From positions 1-64,000 of the forward strand of contig JACKPT010000016.1 of the NCBI GenBank assembly GCA_024233345.1: 64,000 nt of DNA, read 5' to 3'. Shown one piece after another: positions 8,695 to 17,603 of the stretch; the first letter of the stretch is position 1, and the number at the start of each line of letters is the position of its first letter. A model generated the notes under the pieces. That model was not told where the DNA came from and searched no databases. It saw only the letters and a list, made by a program, of their open reading frames with translations. Both the position numbers and the translations under genes were made by a program. The stretch comes from Verrucomicrobiota bacterium. Its GTDB lineage: Bacteria; Verrucomicrobiota; Kiritimatiellia; CAIVKH01.

Positions 8695-9997
8695 GAAGAA
8701 GTTCCTTTTGTTTGTGGGCCAGCCAGAACCATTGGATGGACGCTGTGGCCATCAAGAGTCCGGCCGCGAAACGAATCGTATAGAGCAGGTTCATGACGGG
8801 GTGGCCGGTGAACAGCCAGCCGGGATGGAGCGCTTCAAGCGTTCCGGCTGCCAGCAAGGCAAGGGCATGGACCAGGGTCCCGGCCTGCCAACACCAGAAT
8901 GGGGTTGGTGCATCGAACAGGCCCCGCAGTTGGGTGGGCTGAGTCAGTACCACGAGGGCAAGAAAATTGAAGCTGGTGACCATCCCTGCCATCGCGATGT
9001 GCACATGGGCCACGAGCGCATTGGTGAATTTCCAATGATCCAGGACGGGAGGAACGAAGGTGCCCACGCCGTCGATCACCAGGAGCAGACCCCAGCCGGC
9101 AAAGGCCCAGAGCCACCGCTTGCTCCCGGTCGGCCAGTCAAACCGTTGCAGGTGGCGGACCAGGAGTGGAACCCAGATAAACAGGCTGGCCAGCGCCACG
9201 ATTTGTGTGGGGTCACGATGGGACTGATCGCCATGATCAAGCAGGGAGAAACCGATCCAGTGCAGAAGCAGCAGGCTCAGGGACGGTAGAAAACTCCGGG
9301 CGGTGGCCTGGTGGGGAAGCCCCAGCATGAAGGGGGTGGCCCAGTAGATCGCAACGATGGCCAGGGTGCTGCCGAGCAGGCTGCCTCCGGTGGCGCCACC
9401 GCTGTCGGGATTGATCGGGGGGTACAGGGCGGGATTGGCTGCGAGATACAGGACCACGGGAATCGTGGACAGCACGATCAGGAAAAGGATTTTGAGAAGG
9501 ATGGTTGTCTTCCTCCAGCGGGTTGGGGTGGGTGCAGAACCGACCTCGCCGAGTCGCTGGCGGTATGAGATTCCCAGGGCCAACGCGAGATACCCCATCC
9601 CGAAAAGGATTGCCCCGCGCGAAGCCCCGGACCATTCCATGAACAGTTTCCCACTGGTGTGCCCGGACAACCAGGCGATGATGGAGAAGAGGAGGACACA
9701 GGACCAAACCGTGATCGCGGACGAGGCGATGCGCGTAGAACGGGTTTGGGGAAGATATTGCCGGAATAATAGTCCGATGAGGGGGAGGCTGGACCATCCA
9801 TACAAGCTGGCATTGAGGTGGACGGTGACCCAGCGTCCATAGCTGAGGGGTTGCAGAAGAACCCCCAACGAGGGAAAAAGCAGAAGCAGGGCGAGCAACA
9901 GGCCGACCAGGTTACCGAGGACCAGCCAGAAGAGGCTGTGCCGGGCGACCGTTTCCTGTTCGGCTGAACCGCTGGTTTGTACTGGCCTGGCGGTCAC
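8681..9997 (-). CDS. CcoN-like heme-copper oxidase subunit I homologue lacking Cu_B ligands
   Basis: Integral membrane protein of 438 residues with about twelve helices, distantly like subunit I of cbb3 oxidase. Counting from the GTG at 9997, His60 (RWVTVHLNASLYGW) matches the first low-spin heme ligand, and His331/His333 (ALVAHVHIAMAG) match the His-x-His pair holding both hemes. The Cu_B histidines are not found: the GHNAV region aligns with IAIYW-like sequence without His, and the His-His pair aligns with LLDHGDQSHRDP. The GTG is preferred since it overlaps the preceding TGA as GTGA; an ATG at 10075 would overlap by 82 bases. It probably passes electrons rather than reducing oxygen, which is inference. 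Confidence 0.7.
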   Translation of the reverse strand: MTARPVQTSGSAEQETVARHSLFWLVLGNLVGLLLALLLLFPSLGVLLQPLSYGRWVTVHLNASLYGWSSLPLIGLLFRQYLPQTRSTRIASSAITVWSCVLLFSIIAWLSGHTSGKLFMEWSGASRGAILFGMGYLALALGISYRQRLGEVGSAPTPTRWRKTTILLKILFLIVLSTIPVVLYLAANPALYPPINPDSGGATGGSLLGSTLAIVAIYWATPFMLGLPHQATARSFLPSLSLLLLHWIGFSLLDHGDQSHRDPTQIVALASLFIWVPLLVRHLQRFDWPTGSKRWLWAFAGWGLLLVIDGVGTFVPPVLDHWKFTNALVAHVHIAMAGMVTSFNFLALVVLTQPTQLRGLFDAPTPFWCWQAGTLVHALALLAAGTLEALHPGWLFTGHPVMNLLYTIRFAAGLLMATASIQWFWLAHKQKELLHEKD

Positions 9998-10980
9998 GCT
10001 GGAGCCGGGGTGGTTGCTCGGGGAACCGCCTGAAGGCGAACCATCACCTCGTCCCGATCCTGCTCCATCATCCATTGCAAGCGGTCCAGCGCAGCCATGC
10101 GGGGAAGCCGGCGCTGCAGGCGCTCGATCGCAGCGCGGGCTTGGCCGAGATGTCGATCGAGGGCATTGAGCGCGGCGGGAGCCCCCATGGCCTTGGGAAG
10201 GTTGGGGCGATTGAGCAAGGCATCCCGGTCCACGGTTTTGCCGGATTCCGCTTCATTCAGGAGGCCATCCTTGAAGTCATCCAGTATCTGGTAGGCCAAA
10301 CCCCAGTGTTCCGCCAGTTGTTCCAGGAGCTTCAGGCTGGTGGTGTCGGCGCCTCGCATCAAGGCGGGCAGCAACAGGGTCAGACGAATCAGGGTTACTG
10401 TTTTGCCGCGGGCGATCCGGAGGACATCCTGTTCGGTTTTGCCGCTTTCGCCATAGTGGAGATCATAGGCCTGGCCATTGAGAATACCGTGAAGACCGAG
10501 GCACTCCTCTACCAGGGCACTGGTGGCTGTGCGCCGTTCCGCCGGGAGGTGGTTCAGGGCCGGCCACAGCAAGGCATAGGCCTTGGTAATGAGGGACAAG
10601 GCGCCAAGGATCGCCGCCGACTCCCCGTGGACCGTGTGGGGGCAGGCATGGCCCCGACGGGTGCTCGCATTGTCCATGCAGGGCAGGTCGTCAAACAGCA
10701 GGGAGGCGGTGTGGTAATACTCGATGGCCACCCCGACATCGCGGGCAATGGCAGCATCAAACCCCAGGGCTTTTAGTAAACTGAAGGCAAGCTGGGCCCG
10801 GGCCAGACTGCCGGGATGGGACAAGGTGTCATGAATCACTCCGCGCAGGTGGCGTTCTAGAGCGGGCTGGGCGGAGAGTCCGGCACGAAAGCCCTCCTGA
10901 ACCAGTTGGAAGTCCGCCGGACTGAGCAGGGACTTGGTTCGTGGACTGGCTGGGCGCTGGGAGCAGGCGGTGGCGATCAT
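9994..10980 (-). CDS. Trans-isoprenyl diphosphate synthase (FPP/GGPP synthase type)
   Basis: Cytosolic prenyltransferase of 328 residues that condenses isopentenyl diphosphate with allylic diphosphates. The first aspartate-rich motif is DDLPCMD at 97-103, preceded by EYYHTASLLF, and the second is LDDFKD near residue 235, with GKTVTLIRL before it. This is the IspA/CrtE branch; chain length cannot be read reliably. It sits 13 bases behind a secreted protein gene and overlaps the CcoN-like gene (GTGA), so it is embedded in the redox/lipid block rather than with other isoprenoid genes. Product could feed carotenoids, quinones, heme side chains or exported lipids. Confidence 0.88.
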   Translation of the reverse strand: MIATACSQRPASPRTKSLLSPADFQLVQEGFRAGLSAQPALERHLRGVIHDTLSHPGSLARAQLAFSLLKALGFDAAIARDVGVAIEYYHTASLLFDDLPCMDNASTRRGHACPHTVHGESAAILGALSLITKAYALLWPALNHLPAERRTATSALVEECLGLHGILNGQAYDLHYGESGKTEQDVLRIARGKTVTLIRLTLLLPALMRGADTTSLKLLEQLAEHWGLAYQILDDFKDGLLNEAESGKTVDRDALLNRPNLPKAMGAPAALNALDRHLGQARAAIERLQRRLPRMAALDRLQWMMEQDRDEVMVRLQAVPRATTPAPA

Positions 10981-10992
10981 GGTGATGTCGAC

Positions 10993-11679
10993 TCAGTGGA
11001 TGGGTAATGGGTTGGTGAGGTCCACCGGGGCGGAAAGATCTTGCCACCCGGCGGATTCGAGCAGGGCGACCACGTCGGTATGGGCCGGGGTCAGAGCCGC
11101 CGTTGTGATGATTCGCATCGCCCGGCTCATGTATGTATCCGAGACCTTCAGCTCGGAGAGGGGGCTTTGGCGCTGGATGCGAAAGGTTTCCTCCGGTTGC
11201 CATTCGACTTCGGCCCGGGCAAAACGGATCCGGCTGGCTCCCGGCTGATAGATGAACTCGATCAGCAAGGTATAGGGTTGTCCAGGCTCCCGGGTTGCGT
11301 CGGTCTCCTGCAGAATGGTTTGTTTCACTTCGTCCAGTTCCTCCCGATAGCGCCGCGAGTCCTCGGCCCCCGGCTTGCCGTCGGGCCAGCGCTCGGACTC
11401 CCGGGCGATAATCTCCCGGATCCCTTTTCGAAAGCTGGGCGTATGCAGCAGGGTCTGGACACAAGCCGCATCCTCCCATCGGATCAACCTGACTTCGCCA
11501 TGAACCGATGCCGGGGAGGGAATCAATGCCGCGGCAACCCGCTCACCGGTGCCTTCACCCCGCACTGCGGAGCCTCCGGACATGACCGCAACCACGATGG
11601 CCAGCGACAGACGGGCGGCCCATCGCCGGTGAATGCGGTTGTCGGTTATGGGGTCTCGGGGTGCGTTCTGGTAAAGCAT
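10993..11679 (-). CDS. Secreted or periplasmic protein, unknown
   Basis: 228 residues starting at the ATG at 11679, with a hydrophobic signal-like stretch at about 23-40 ending near SAVRG. The mature part is charged and soluble, with no recognised domain. It lies 55 bases after the YceI gene and 13 before the prenyl synthase, in one direction, and probably belongs to the same transcript. No function is proposed. Confidence 0.7.
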   Translation of the reverse strand: MLYQNAPRDPITDNRIHRRWAARLSLAIVVAVMSGGSAVRGEGTGERVAAALIPSPASVHGEVRLIRWEDAACVQTLLHTPSFRKGIREIIARESERWPDGKPGAEDSRRYREELDEVKQTILQETDATREPGQPYTLLIEFIYQPGASRIRFARAEVEWQPEETFRIQRQSPLSELKVSDTYMSRAMRIITTAALTPAHTDVVALLESAGWQDLSAPVDLTNPLPIH

Positions 11680-11733
11680 GGCTGCCTTTCCGGGCGATAC
11701 CGGGAGGTGGGTCGCGCCGGTGTCCTGGGTAAG

Positions 11734-12276
11734 TTAGTCGGTGCTATTGGACAGGATGACCTTGGCGGAAACCTCTACGGTGTCCGCGACCTTGATGATT
11801 TTCATGATCGAGGGCGGCTTGAGGTCGAACTCGCTCAGGATCAAGGGGAAAGCAAGGTCAAACGATACCTCGTCTTCGCTCCTGGCGAAATTGGACACGG
11901 TTGCGGATACATTCCGGGTGATTCCGTGCATCATGACATCCAGAGGTAGTTCCGCCGTTTCCGCTTCGGGGTCCAGGGCTAGAATCGCGGCTTGGCTGGC
12001 AATACCGGTGATCATGGGAAATTCGTCGGCATGAAACATATGCTGCATTTCCACGTCCCGCTTCTTCTTGCCGGTCTCCATCTTCATGATATCGAAGGTT
12101 ACGGTGACCAGCTTGTCGTCGGTTTCCACCGTAAACGGTTCGCTTAGCGCAGTCCCGGTGAAGCTGTCCACGGTAGCCTTGACCTTGAATTCTGCCGAAA
12201 CCGAGCCCGCCATTCTCGCCTGGGCCAGGCCCGGCAGGGTAAGAATAATCAACAACCCTAAAGTCAATCGTTTCAT
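11734..12276 (-). CDS. YceI-family periplasmic protein
   Basis: 180-residue protein with a cleavable signal peptide (MKRLTLGLLIILTLPGLAQA) and a YceI-like beta-barrel pattern: AEFKVKATVDSFTG near the start and LPLDVMMHGITRNVSATV in the middle. YceI proteins bind polyisoprenoid chains in a lipocalin-like fold. The ATG at 12276 is fixed by a strong AAGAAGGAGGA ribosome site just upstream. The 125-base gap before it suggests a possible separate promoter. A prenyl synthase two genes downstream makes an isoprenoid ligand attractive, though inferred. Confidence 0.82.
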   Translation of the reverse strand: MKRLTLGLLIILTLPGLAQARMAGSVSAEFKVKATVDSFTGTALSEPFTVETDDKLVTVTFDIMKMETGKKKRDVEMQHMFHADEFPMITGIASQAAILALDPEAETAELPLDVMMHGITRNVSATVSNFARSEDEVSFDLAFPLILSEFDLKPPSIMKIIKVADTVEVSAKVILSNSTD

Positions 12277-12401
12277 GAATTCCTCCTTCTTTGTTTGTTC
12301 AGCTTTATCGTAGGCCCCGGCGCTGCGGAGTCCAATGAGAACTATCTGATAAATTTGTAAGACTACCATACGGCGGGGTGAGGGGTTTGTCATCGGTGGT
12401 T

Positions 12402-13442
12402 TCAGTCCAGCGCTCCGAGAATGAACTCGAGCTGGAGGTTGAAGAAAGGGGTTTCCTTCCAGTCGCGCTCGCGGGGAAACTGCACGCCGGGCTCCACTTC
12501 AAGGTAAATCCAATTGCTGTGAATGAGGCGGCGGGAGGCGAACCGAAGACTGACCAGGTCAATGTCCTGGTAGGGTTCAAGTTTTCCGCTGCAACCGATG
12601 TGGACGCTATAGGCCCTGCGCTTGCTGGGTCGGAAATAGATCGAGTAGGTCTGTCCGGCATCCACGCCCTCACTGGATTCGGACCACAAGGTACTGGTGG
12701 ACAAGCGGTGCAGCCAGTTTGTGGACGTGCTGGTCTCGATTTCGTACCTGGCCTTCAGGCCAAACCCGTCGTCTCCATCCCAGAACCCGGCCGGAGTCAA
12801 CCGGGTGGCAATGCCCTCGCCGGTATACCAGGTGCGAAGCCGCAGTTCCACTTTGGGCACCGGTTCCGGTCTGAAGCTCATGCCAATTTTCCCCGTGAGC
12901 TTGGCCCGGGCGGTCCGGCGCAGATCCGCCTGGACTTGAATGCTGCGTTCGGTTTCCTGCTCGCGCAGGGTTTGGTCGAACCGGGACGTCCGGAACTCTT
13001 CCAACACATTTTCATCCTCTTCAAAGTTTTCAATGATCAGGTTGACCCGGTTTTCACTTCGGGGAAGATGAATCCGGGCACTGAAGCGGATATCGTAGTC
13101 GGGGTTTTCTCCATCCAGCAAACCGATGCCGGGGCGGATCCTGACGTTGGATCGGTTCACACTTTCCTCCACCTCCCGGTTGCCCAGAAACGAATCGAAG
13201 GTGGGGTCTCGTCGTTCCCGGGGCGGGGTCAGCAGAGTGACCACATTTTCGTCAATCCATTCCGCGGCATCGCTCACCCACGCACTCGATTCTTCATAGC
13301 CCCGGTTCAACCAGTTGCCTCCGGTCTCGAGGGGAGGGGGGGGCTGGTTGGTGGTTGGCTGGGCGAGGGCGGACAAGGTGGTCAGGCACAGGCCAATGGA
13401 GAGGCCGGTGCGCTGGGGTGGACTGACCCGGAAGCGAATCAA
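12402..13442 (-). CDS. Predicted outer-membrane beta-barrel protein, unknown
   Basis: 346 residues with an N-terminal signal-like stretch (GLSIGLCLTTLSALAQ), a proline-rich linker, then alternating hydrophobic/polar strands (RVNLIIENF, SIQVQADLRR, AKLTGKIGMSF, VELRLRTWY, SWIYLEVEPGVQF-like) ending in a short hydrophobic tail. This pattern suggests an outer-membrane barrel. Translation appears to start at TTG (13442), overlapping the stop of the lipoprotein gene as TTGA, so the two are coupled. No family recognised. Confidence 0.65.
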   Translation of the reverse strand: MIRFRVSPPQRTGLSIGLCLTTLSALAQPTTNQPPPPLETGGNWLNRGYEESSAWVSDAAEWIDENVVTLLTPPRERRDPTFDSFLGNREVEESVNRSNVRIRPGIGLLDGENPDYDIRFSARIHLPRSENRVNLIIENFEEDENVLEEFRTSRFDQTLREQETERSIQVQADLRRTARAKLTGKIGMSFRPEPVPKVELRLRTWYTGEGIATRLTPAGFWDGDDGFGLKARYEIETSTSTNWLHRLSTSTLWSESSEGVDAGQTYSIYFRPSKRRAYSVHIGCSGKLEPYQDIDLVSLRFASRRLIHSNWIYLEVEPGVQFPRERDWKETPFFNLQLEFILGALD

Positions 13443-14020
13443 AGGTGATCAGCCCACAGGCTGGAATACAGGATTCGGGCTCCGATGCCCTCACTATGAC
13501 GCTTGATCGAACTGCGGATGGCGGCTTGTTCCTGCTCCGAATAGTGCCGGCGAGGGTCCACCGCGCACAGAATCAGCCAGGTACCATCGGCCACCGGTTT
13601 TTCCAGGGCGGCCAATCGCAGGTTGGGCTTTTTGGCCTGGGACTCCATGAACCGTTTAAGTCCGTCTCGTTCGGGGAAGAAGATGCCATTGACCAGCAGG
13701 CAGACTTCGCCTTCCGCTCCGTAGACGGCCAGGATGGGTTTGCTGCCGCCATATCGGGCCATGGCCGACAATTCAGAGGGGTTCTCGATAAAGTCGGGGT
13801 TTGAGCTGAGTCCCATCTGCTGCATGATCCTGGCGTCTGTGAGCAGGGCATATCCGTCCGGGCATTCGTCATTCATGTTGAAGAATTCCGCCATGTCGGC
13901 GGCCAGCGGTTCAATCGACGCGGGTTCGCAGGTTCGACAGGCGGTCATGGAGAGGCCGCACATCCCTACCGTCAACAGGGTGATGGCTTTGACAACAGTG
14001 GCGCTGATCCTGGTATGCAT
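13439..14020 (-). CDS. Lipoprotein, unknown
   Basis: 193 residues. The N-terminus ends in a lipobox, LSMTAC, with Cys28 as the likely lipidation site. The mature domain contains YALLTDARIMQQMGLSSNPDF and a strand-rich section (KPILAVYGAEGEVCLLVNGIFF); the family is not recognised. It lies 30 bases behind the histidine kinase gene and overlaps the barrel-protein gene, so it is probably the second gene of that transcript. Confidence 0.72.
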   Translation of the reverse strand: MHTRISATVVKAITLLTVGMCGLSMTACRTCEPASIEPLAADMAEFFNMNDECPDGYALLTDARIMQQMGLSSNPDFIENPSELSAMARYGGSKPILAVYGAEGEVCLLVNGIFFPERDGLKRFMESQAKKPNLRLAALEKPVADGTWLILCAVDPRRHYSEQEQAAIRSSIKRHSEGIGARILYSSLWADHL

Positions 14021-14050
14021 GGCGGTACAATGAATCCTGCGAAATGGGTA

Positions 14051-15988
14051 TCACACCGTACAGGGTTTGTCATCACTGATACCTTCGGATGGCATCGAAG
14101 GGAAGGTGATGGTGATTTCGGTACCGACGCCAGGCTCGCTCTGGACCGAGAGTTGACCACCCAGGAGTTCGGTAAAGCGCTTGCAGATGGTCAAGCCCAG
14201 CCCGGTGCCGCCATACTGGGTGCGGATCGAGTCATGGGCCTGCCGATACCGCTCAAAGATCTCCTGCATCTCGGATGCGGTCATGCCGATTCCGGTATCG
14301 GAAACGGAAAGGGTGAATCCCGACGGCTTCGATTCCAGCCGCACCGTCACCGAACCGGCGGGGGTGAATTTGGCGGCGTTACTGATGAGGTTGACCACAA
14401 TCTGTTGCAACATCAGGGCGTCGGTGCCATGCAAGGCGGGTCGGTCGGGGGTATCGATGATCAGGCTCAGGCCCTTGCGTTCGACCTGGTGCCGGCACGA
14501 GCTGGCCGAGGTTCGCACCAGATCGGATACATCGATTTCGGCCGGGTAGGGCCTGAGCTTTCCCGCTTCGAGTTTGAACAGGTCCAGCAGGTTGTTCAAT
14601 AAACGCAGCAGTTGGGTGGTGCCATCGGAAAGTGCACGAAGATAGGTGGCCCGTTCTGCTTCGGATCCTTCCTGGGCGGCCAGCAGCTCGTTGTAGCCGA
14701 CCAGGGTTTGCAGCGGCGTTCGAATTTCGTGGGAAATCATGGCCGCGAACTCCGCTTTGTCTTCATTGGCCTGTTCGGCCTGGAGGATCCGCTTTCGCTG
14801 TTCGTCACGCTCGGTCAGGTTATTTCGCAGTTGGTACAGGCAACGATTCAGCGCCTGGAACTCCCGGATGCCAGATGCTTCCCGATTGGGTTCCCCATTG
14901 AATACGCCATGCCCGATGCGGTTGAGCTCGCCGGCAATTTTGCGGAGGGGGCGGGTCAGGCGATGGGCGACAAAACTGGTGATGACAAAGGCCGACAGCA
15001 GCATCAAGCCCGTGATTGCCAGTGCCCGGTGGGTCGCCTGATGCACATCGTGCAGCAGGACTTCCCTGGGCATAACCACCGCACAAGACCAGCCGGGATT
15101 ACGCGGCAGGGACAGATACCGATAACTCACGATGTAGGGGGTTCCCTCCACCAGGTATTCCTGATAGGCATCCCGATCGGGATCGGGGGCCTGGGGTAAT
15201 TGTTCGGCAATGGATTCGATTACCCGGCTTTGGACGGGGGAGATCCCCGCCGGCGGGATCACAGATTGATGGCGGTAGAAAAGGAACACAAGTCCATCGG
15301 CCGGGGCATGGATATCGCCCAGGATCAAGGATAGATTCTCGAGGAAGAAATCAATGGTGAGCACGCCGCGCAATTGTCCGTTTTCGGTCAGGCTGGTAAC
15401 GCAGGAAACTCCCAGTCGGCCCTCGTGAAAGGTGTACACATCGGTCCAGACCAGGTTGGAGGATTGCACGGCGGTTTCATACCAGGGGCGCTCCCTCGGG
15501 TCATAGGGGGGCAGTACGTTGCCCTGGTAGGGCTGTTGATTGCCTTCGGCATCGATGCGGAATTCTTCGGGGATGCCATGGTTCTGCTCCGGGTGGGAAC
15601 GGTTGTAGATCATTTCGTCCTGGGCATTCCGCCACACCCCGAAGTAGGCTCCGTCCTCGGCCCGGCTGTAGGAAATCCAGGCGAGAGACTGCCGATGGCG
15701 AAGGGCATTGGCGAACCGTCGCACCAGTTCGTCCGGACGGGCGTCGGAAAGGGTACCATTGGCCATGGCTTCCGAAAGGTCCTGTAAGACACACGTTCCG
15801 ATCGCCAACTGAGACGCGACCAGTTCTGAAATCAGGGTCGTCGTATTTTCGGTGAAGGTCTGGGTCAAGTCGTAGGTGCTGCGATGGTAGTTGCGATAAA
15901 ACACCCAACCGGTTCCGGCGGCGGTGGAGAGAATAGCCCCCCCGAGCAAGGTGATCAGCAAGGTCTGGATGGAGAGGTTACGGGCCAT
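14051..15988 (-). CDS. Membrane sensor histidine kinase with periplasmic Cache domain
   Basis: 645-residue two-component sensor. A first membrane helix (about 8-30) is followed by a double-Cache-like periplasmic region (about 40-315) with RPWYETAVQSS and WTDVYTFHEGRLGVSCV, a second helix (about 325-348), a HAMP linker, HisKA with ISHEIRTP near residue 418, and a HATPase domain with NLISNAAKF, SDTGIGM and GGTGLGLTICK. No receiver domain is attached and no partner regulator lies nearby. It heads the minus-strand block and may sense small organic ligands, as Cache domains commonly do; the ligand is unknown. The gene is divergent from the SRAP gene. Confidence 0.9.
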   Translation of the reverse strand: MARNLSIQTLLITLLGGAILSTAAGTGWVFYRNYHRSTYDLTQTFTENTTTLISELVASQLAIGTCVLQDLSEAMANGTLSDARPDELVRRFANALRHRQSLAWISYSRAEDGAYFGVWRNAQDEMIYNRSHPEQNHGIPEEFRIDAEGNQQPYQGNVLPPYDPRERPWYETAVQSSNLVWTDVYTFHEGRLGVSCVTSLTENGQLRGVLTIDFFLENLSLILGDIHAPADGLVFLFYRHQSVIPPAGISPVQSRVIESIAEQLPQAPDPDRDAYQEYLVEGTPYIVSYRYLSLPRNPGWSCAVVMPREVLLHDVHQATHRALAITGLMLLSAFVITSFVAHRLTRPLRKIAGELNRIGHGVFNGEPNREASGIREFQALNRCLYQLRNNLTERDEQRKRILQAEQANEDKAEFAAMISHEIRTPLQTLVGYNELLAAQEGSEAERATYLRALSDGTTQLLRLLNNLLDLFKLEAGKLRPYPAEIDVSDLVRTSASSCRHQVERKGLSLIIDTPDRPALHGTDALMLQQIVVNLISNAAKFTPAGSVTVRLESKPSGFTLSVSDTGIGMTASEMQEIFERYRQAHDSIRTQYGGTGLGLTICKRFTELLGGQLSVQSEPGVGTEITITFPSMPSEGISDDKPCTV

Positions 15989-16066
15989 CGCCCCTCAGTT
16001 TAGCCTGTAGACTGATGGGGTCAATCTCGGATGGCCGGAACCGGGTGAATGGGGTATGGTTTCGCC

Positions 16067-16765
16067 ATGTGTGGACGACTGACCCTGACCGCGAATACTG
16101 TGGCGAAGGTGAAGGATTTACTGCCGGATGTGGTGGTGGATGCCTGGATGGGGCCGCGTTATAATGTGGCTCCGGCCCAGCCGGTTCCGGTGGTTCGCGC
16201 GGGGGTTCCTCGCCGGGTGGAATGGTTGTCGTGGGGGTTGATTCCGGGGTGGGCCTCCGACCGCGCCATCGCCAACCGCCTGATCAATGCGCGGTCGGAA
16301 TCCGTCGCTGACAAGCCGGCCTTTCGTGAAGCATGGAAACATCGGCGCTGTGTCGTTCTGGCTGACGGTTTTTATGAGTGGAAAACCGATGGCAACAACA
16401 AGACCCCCTGGCACTTTTATTTTCCCGGACATCCCCTGTTTGCGATCGCGGGTTTATGGGAGTCCTGGTTTGATGCAGACGCAAACGTGCAGGTGGACAC
16501 ATGCACCGTACTGACCACGGAAGCCAACGCGCTCATGAAGCCGATTCACCACCGCATGCCGGTCATTCTTGGCGCGTCATCCATTGATGCCTGGATCGGG
16601 GAGGGGGCCACGCCAGCGGAGCGGGCCGCCCTGTTGCGGGCTTGCCCGGCCCCTGGGCTGCAAAAGATTCCTGTCGACCGGGCGGTGAACCATACCGGCA
16701 ACGACCACCCTGGTCTGATCGAACCGGTACCCGAGCCACCGGAACAAGGACTGCTCGCGTGGTGA
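16067..16765 (+). CDS. SRAP-domain protein (YedK/HMCES), abasic-site shield
   Basis: 232-residue protein that covalently caps abasic sites in single-stranded DNA. The ATG at 16067 gives MCGRLT, placing the required Cys at position 2 after Met removal; an in-frame ATG six codons upstream would bury it and is rejected. Other family positions are visible: PRYNVAPAQ, WGLIPGWA, NARSES, CVVLADGFYEW and IHHRMPVIL. It is divergent from the histidine kinase and stands alone, 118 bases before the amidotransferase gene. Confidence 0.93.
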   Translation: MCGRLTLTANTVAKVKDLLPDVVVDAWMGPRYNVAPAQPVPVVRAGVPRRVEWLSWGLIPGWASDRAIANRLINARSESVADKPAFREAWKHRRCVVLADGFYEWKTDGNNKTPWHFYFPGHPLFAIAGLWESWFDADANVQVDTCTVLTTEANALMKPIHHRMPVILGASSIDAWIGEGATPAERAALLRACPAPGLQKIPVDRAVNHTGNDHPGLIEPVPEPPEQGLLAW

Positions 16766-16883
16766 ATCCACCGGTACTCCCAGTCCGGCATCGGTCCTCG
16801 ATCCTATCCGAATCCAAACAAAATTTTGATTTGGGTGTCTAACAATGACCGGTCACCCTGTCAGGCAATCGGAGGATCTGCCC

Positions 16884-17603
16884 ATGCGAGTTCAGGTGTT
16901 TCAGCATGTTCCATTTGAGGGAACCGGTGCGATGGATACATGGTTTGCCCGTCATGGGGCAACCGTGAGGACAACCCACTGGTATGCTCATCCCGAGTTC
17001 CCGTCTCTGGACGGTGTGGATCTGCTGGTCATCATGGGAGGGCCGATGAGCGTACACGATGAAATGGAGTATGAATGGCTCCGCACGGAAAAGGTCAGCA
17101 TCCGCCACGCCCTGACCCTGGGTATTCCCATTCTTGGTATATGCCTCGGCGCCCAGTTGCTGGCCGATGTGTTGGGGGCCAGGGTGTATCAGAACAAGGC
17201 CAGGGAAATTGGGTGGTTCCCGGTGGAATCCGAGGACCTGCCCGAGCCGTGGCAGGGCTTCCGTTTCCCGCCGTCTCTGCCGGTGCTTCATTGGCACGGC
17301 GAAACCTTTGATTTACCGGTGGGGGCCCGCCGCCTGGCCAAATCCGATGCGTGCCTTAACCAGGCTTTTCAGTATGGCGACCGTACCATCGGACTGCAGT
17401 TTCATCTCGAATCCACCTCGGACTTGCTGGCTGACCTGGTGCAGCATTGCCAGTCGGAAATGACCCCGGGCGCCTTTGTGCAACCTCCGCATGAGTTGCT
17501 TGCGCCCAATGCCAACCGCATCCGTTCCGTTCATGCCTGTATGGACCGGTTGTTGAGCTATCTCACCCGGCATGTTACCGAACGTCAGGGAATGCCCGCC
17601 TGA
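16884..17603 (+). CDS. Class I glutamine amidotransferase (GMP synthase-like)
   Basis: 239-residue stand-alone amidotransferase domain. The nucleophile elbow GICLGAQLL places Cys87, and LQFHLES supplies the catalytic His with the following Glu. MGGPMSVHDE and LHWHGETFDLP are typical of the GuaA-like orphan amidotransferases. The ATG at 16884 follows CGGAGGA at good spacing and begins MRVQVFQHV; the ATG at 16845 lacks a ribosome site. The acceptor substrate of this subfamily is generally unknown. It converges on guaB with no spacer. Confidence 0.88.
   Translation: MRVQVFQHVPFEGTGAMDTWFARHGATVRTTHWYAHPEFPSLDGVDLLVIMGGPMSVHDEMEYEWLRTEKVSIRHALTLGIPILGICLGAQLLADVLGARVYQNKAREIGWFPVESEDLPEPWQGFRFPPSLPVLHWHGETFDLPVGARRLAKSDACLNQAFQYGDRTIGLQFHLESTSDLLADLVQHCQSEMTPGAFVQPPHELLAPNANRIRSVHACMDRLLSYLTRHVTERQGMPA

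Noticed and set aside
10000..10075. ATG start at 10075 for the CcoN-like protein
   Set aside because: It would overlap the prenyl synthase gene by 82 bases and add a Gly/Ser-rich tail; the GTG at 9997 fits the four-base overlap pattern of the operon.
16049..16066. Upstream ATG for the SRAP protein
   Set aside because: It would place the essential N-terminal cysteine at residue 8 and abolish the chemistry of the family.
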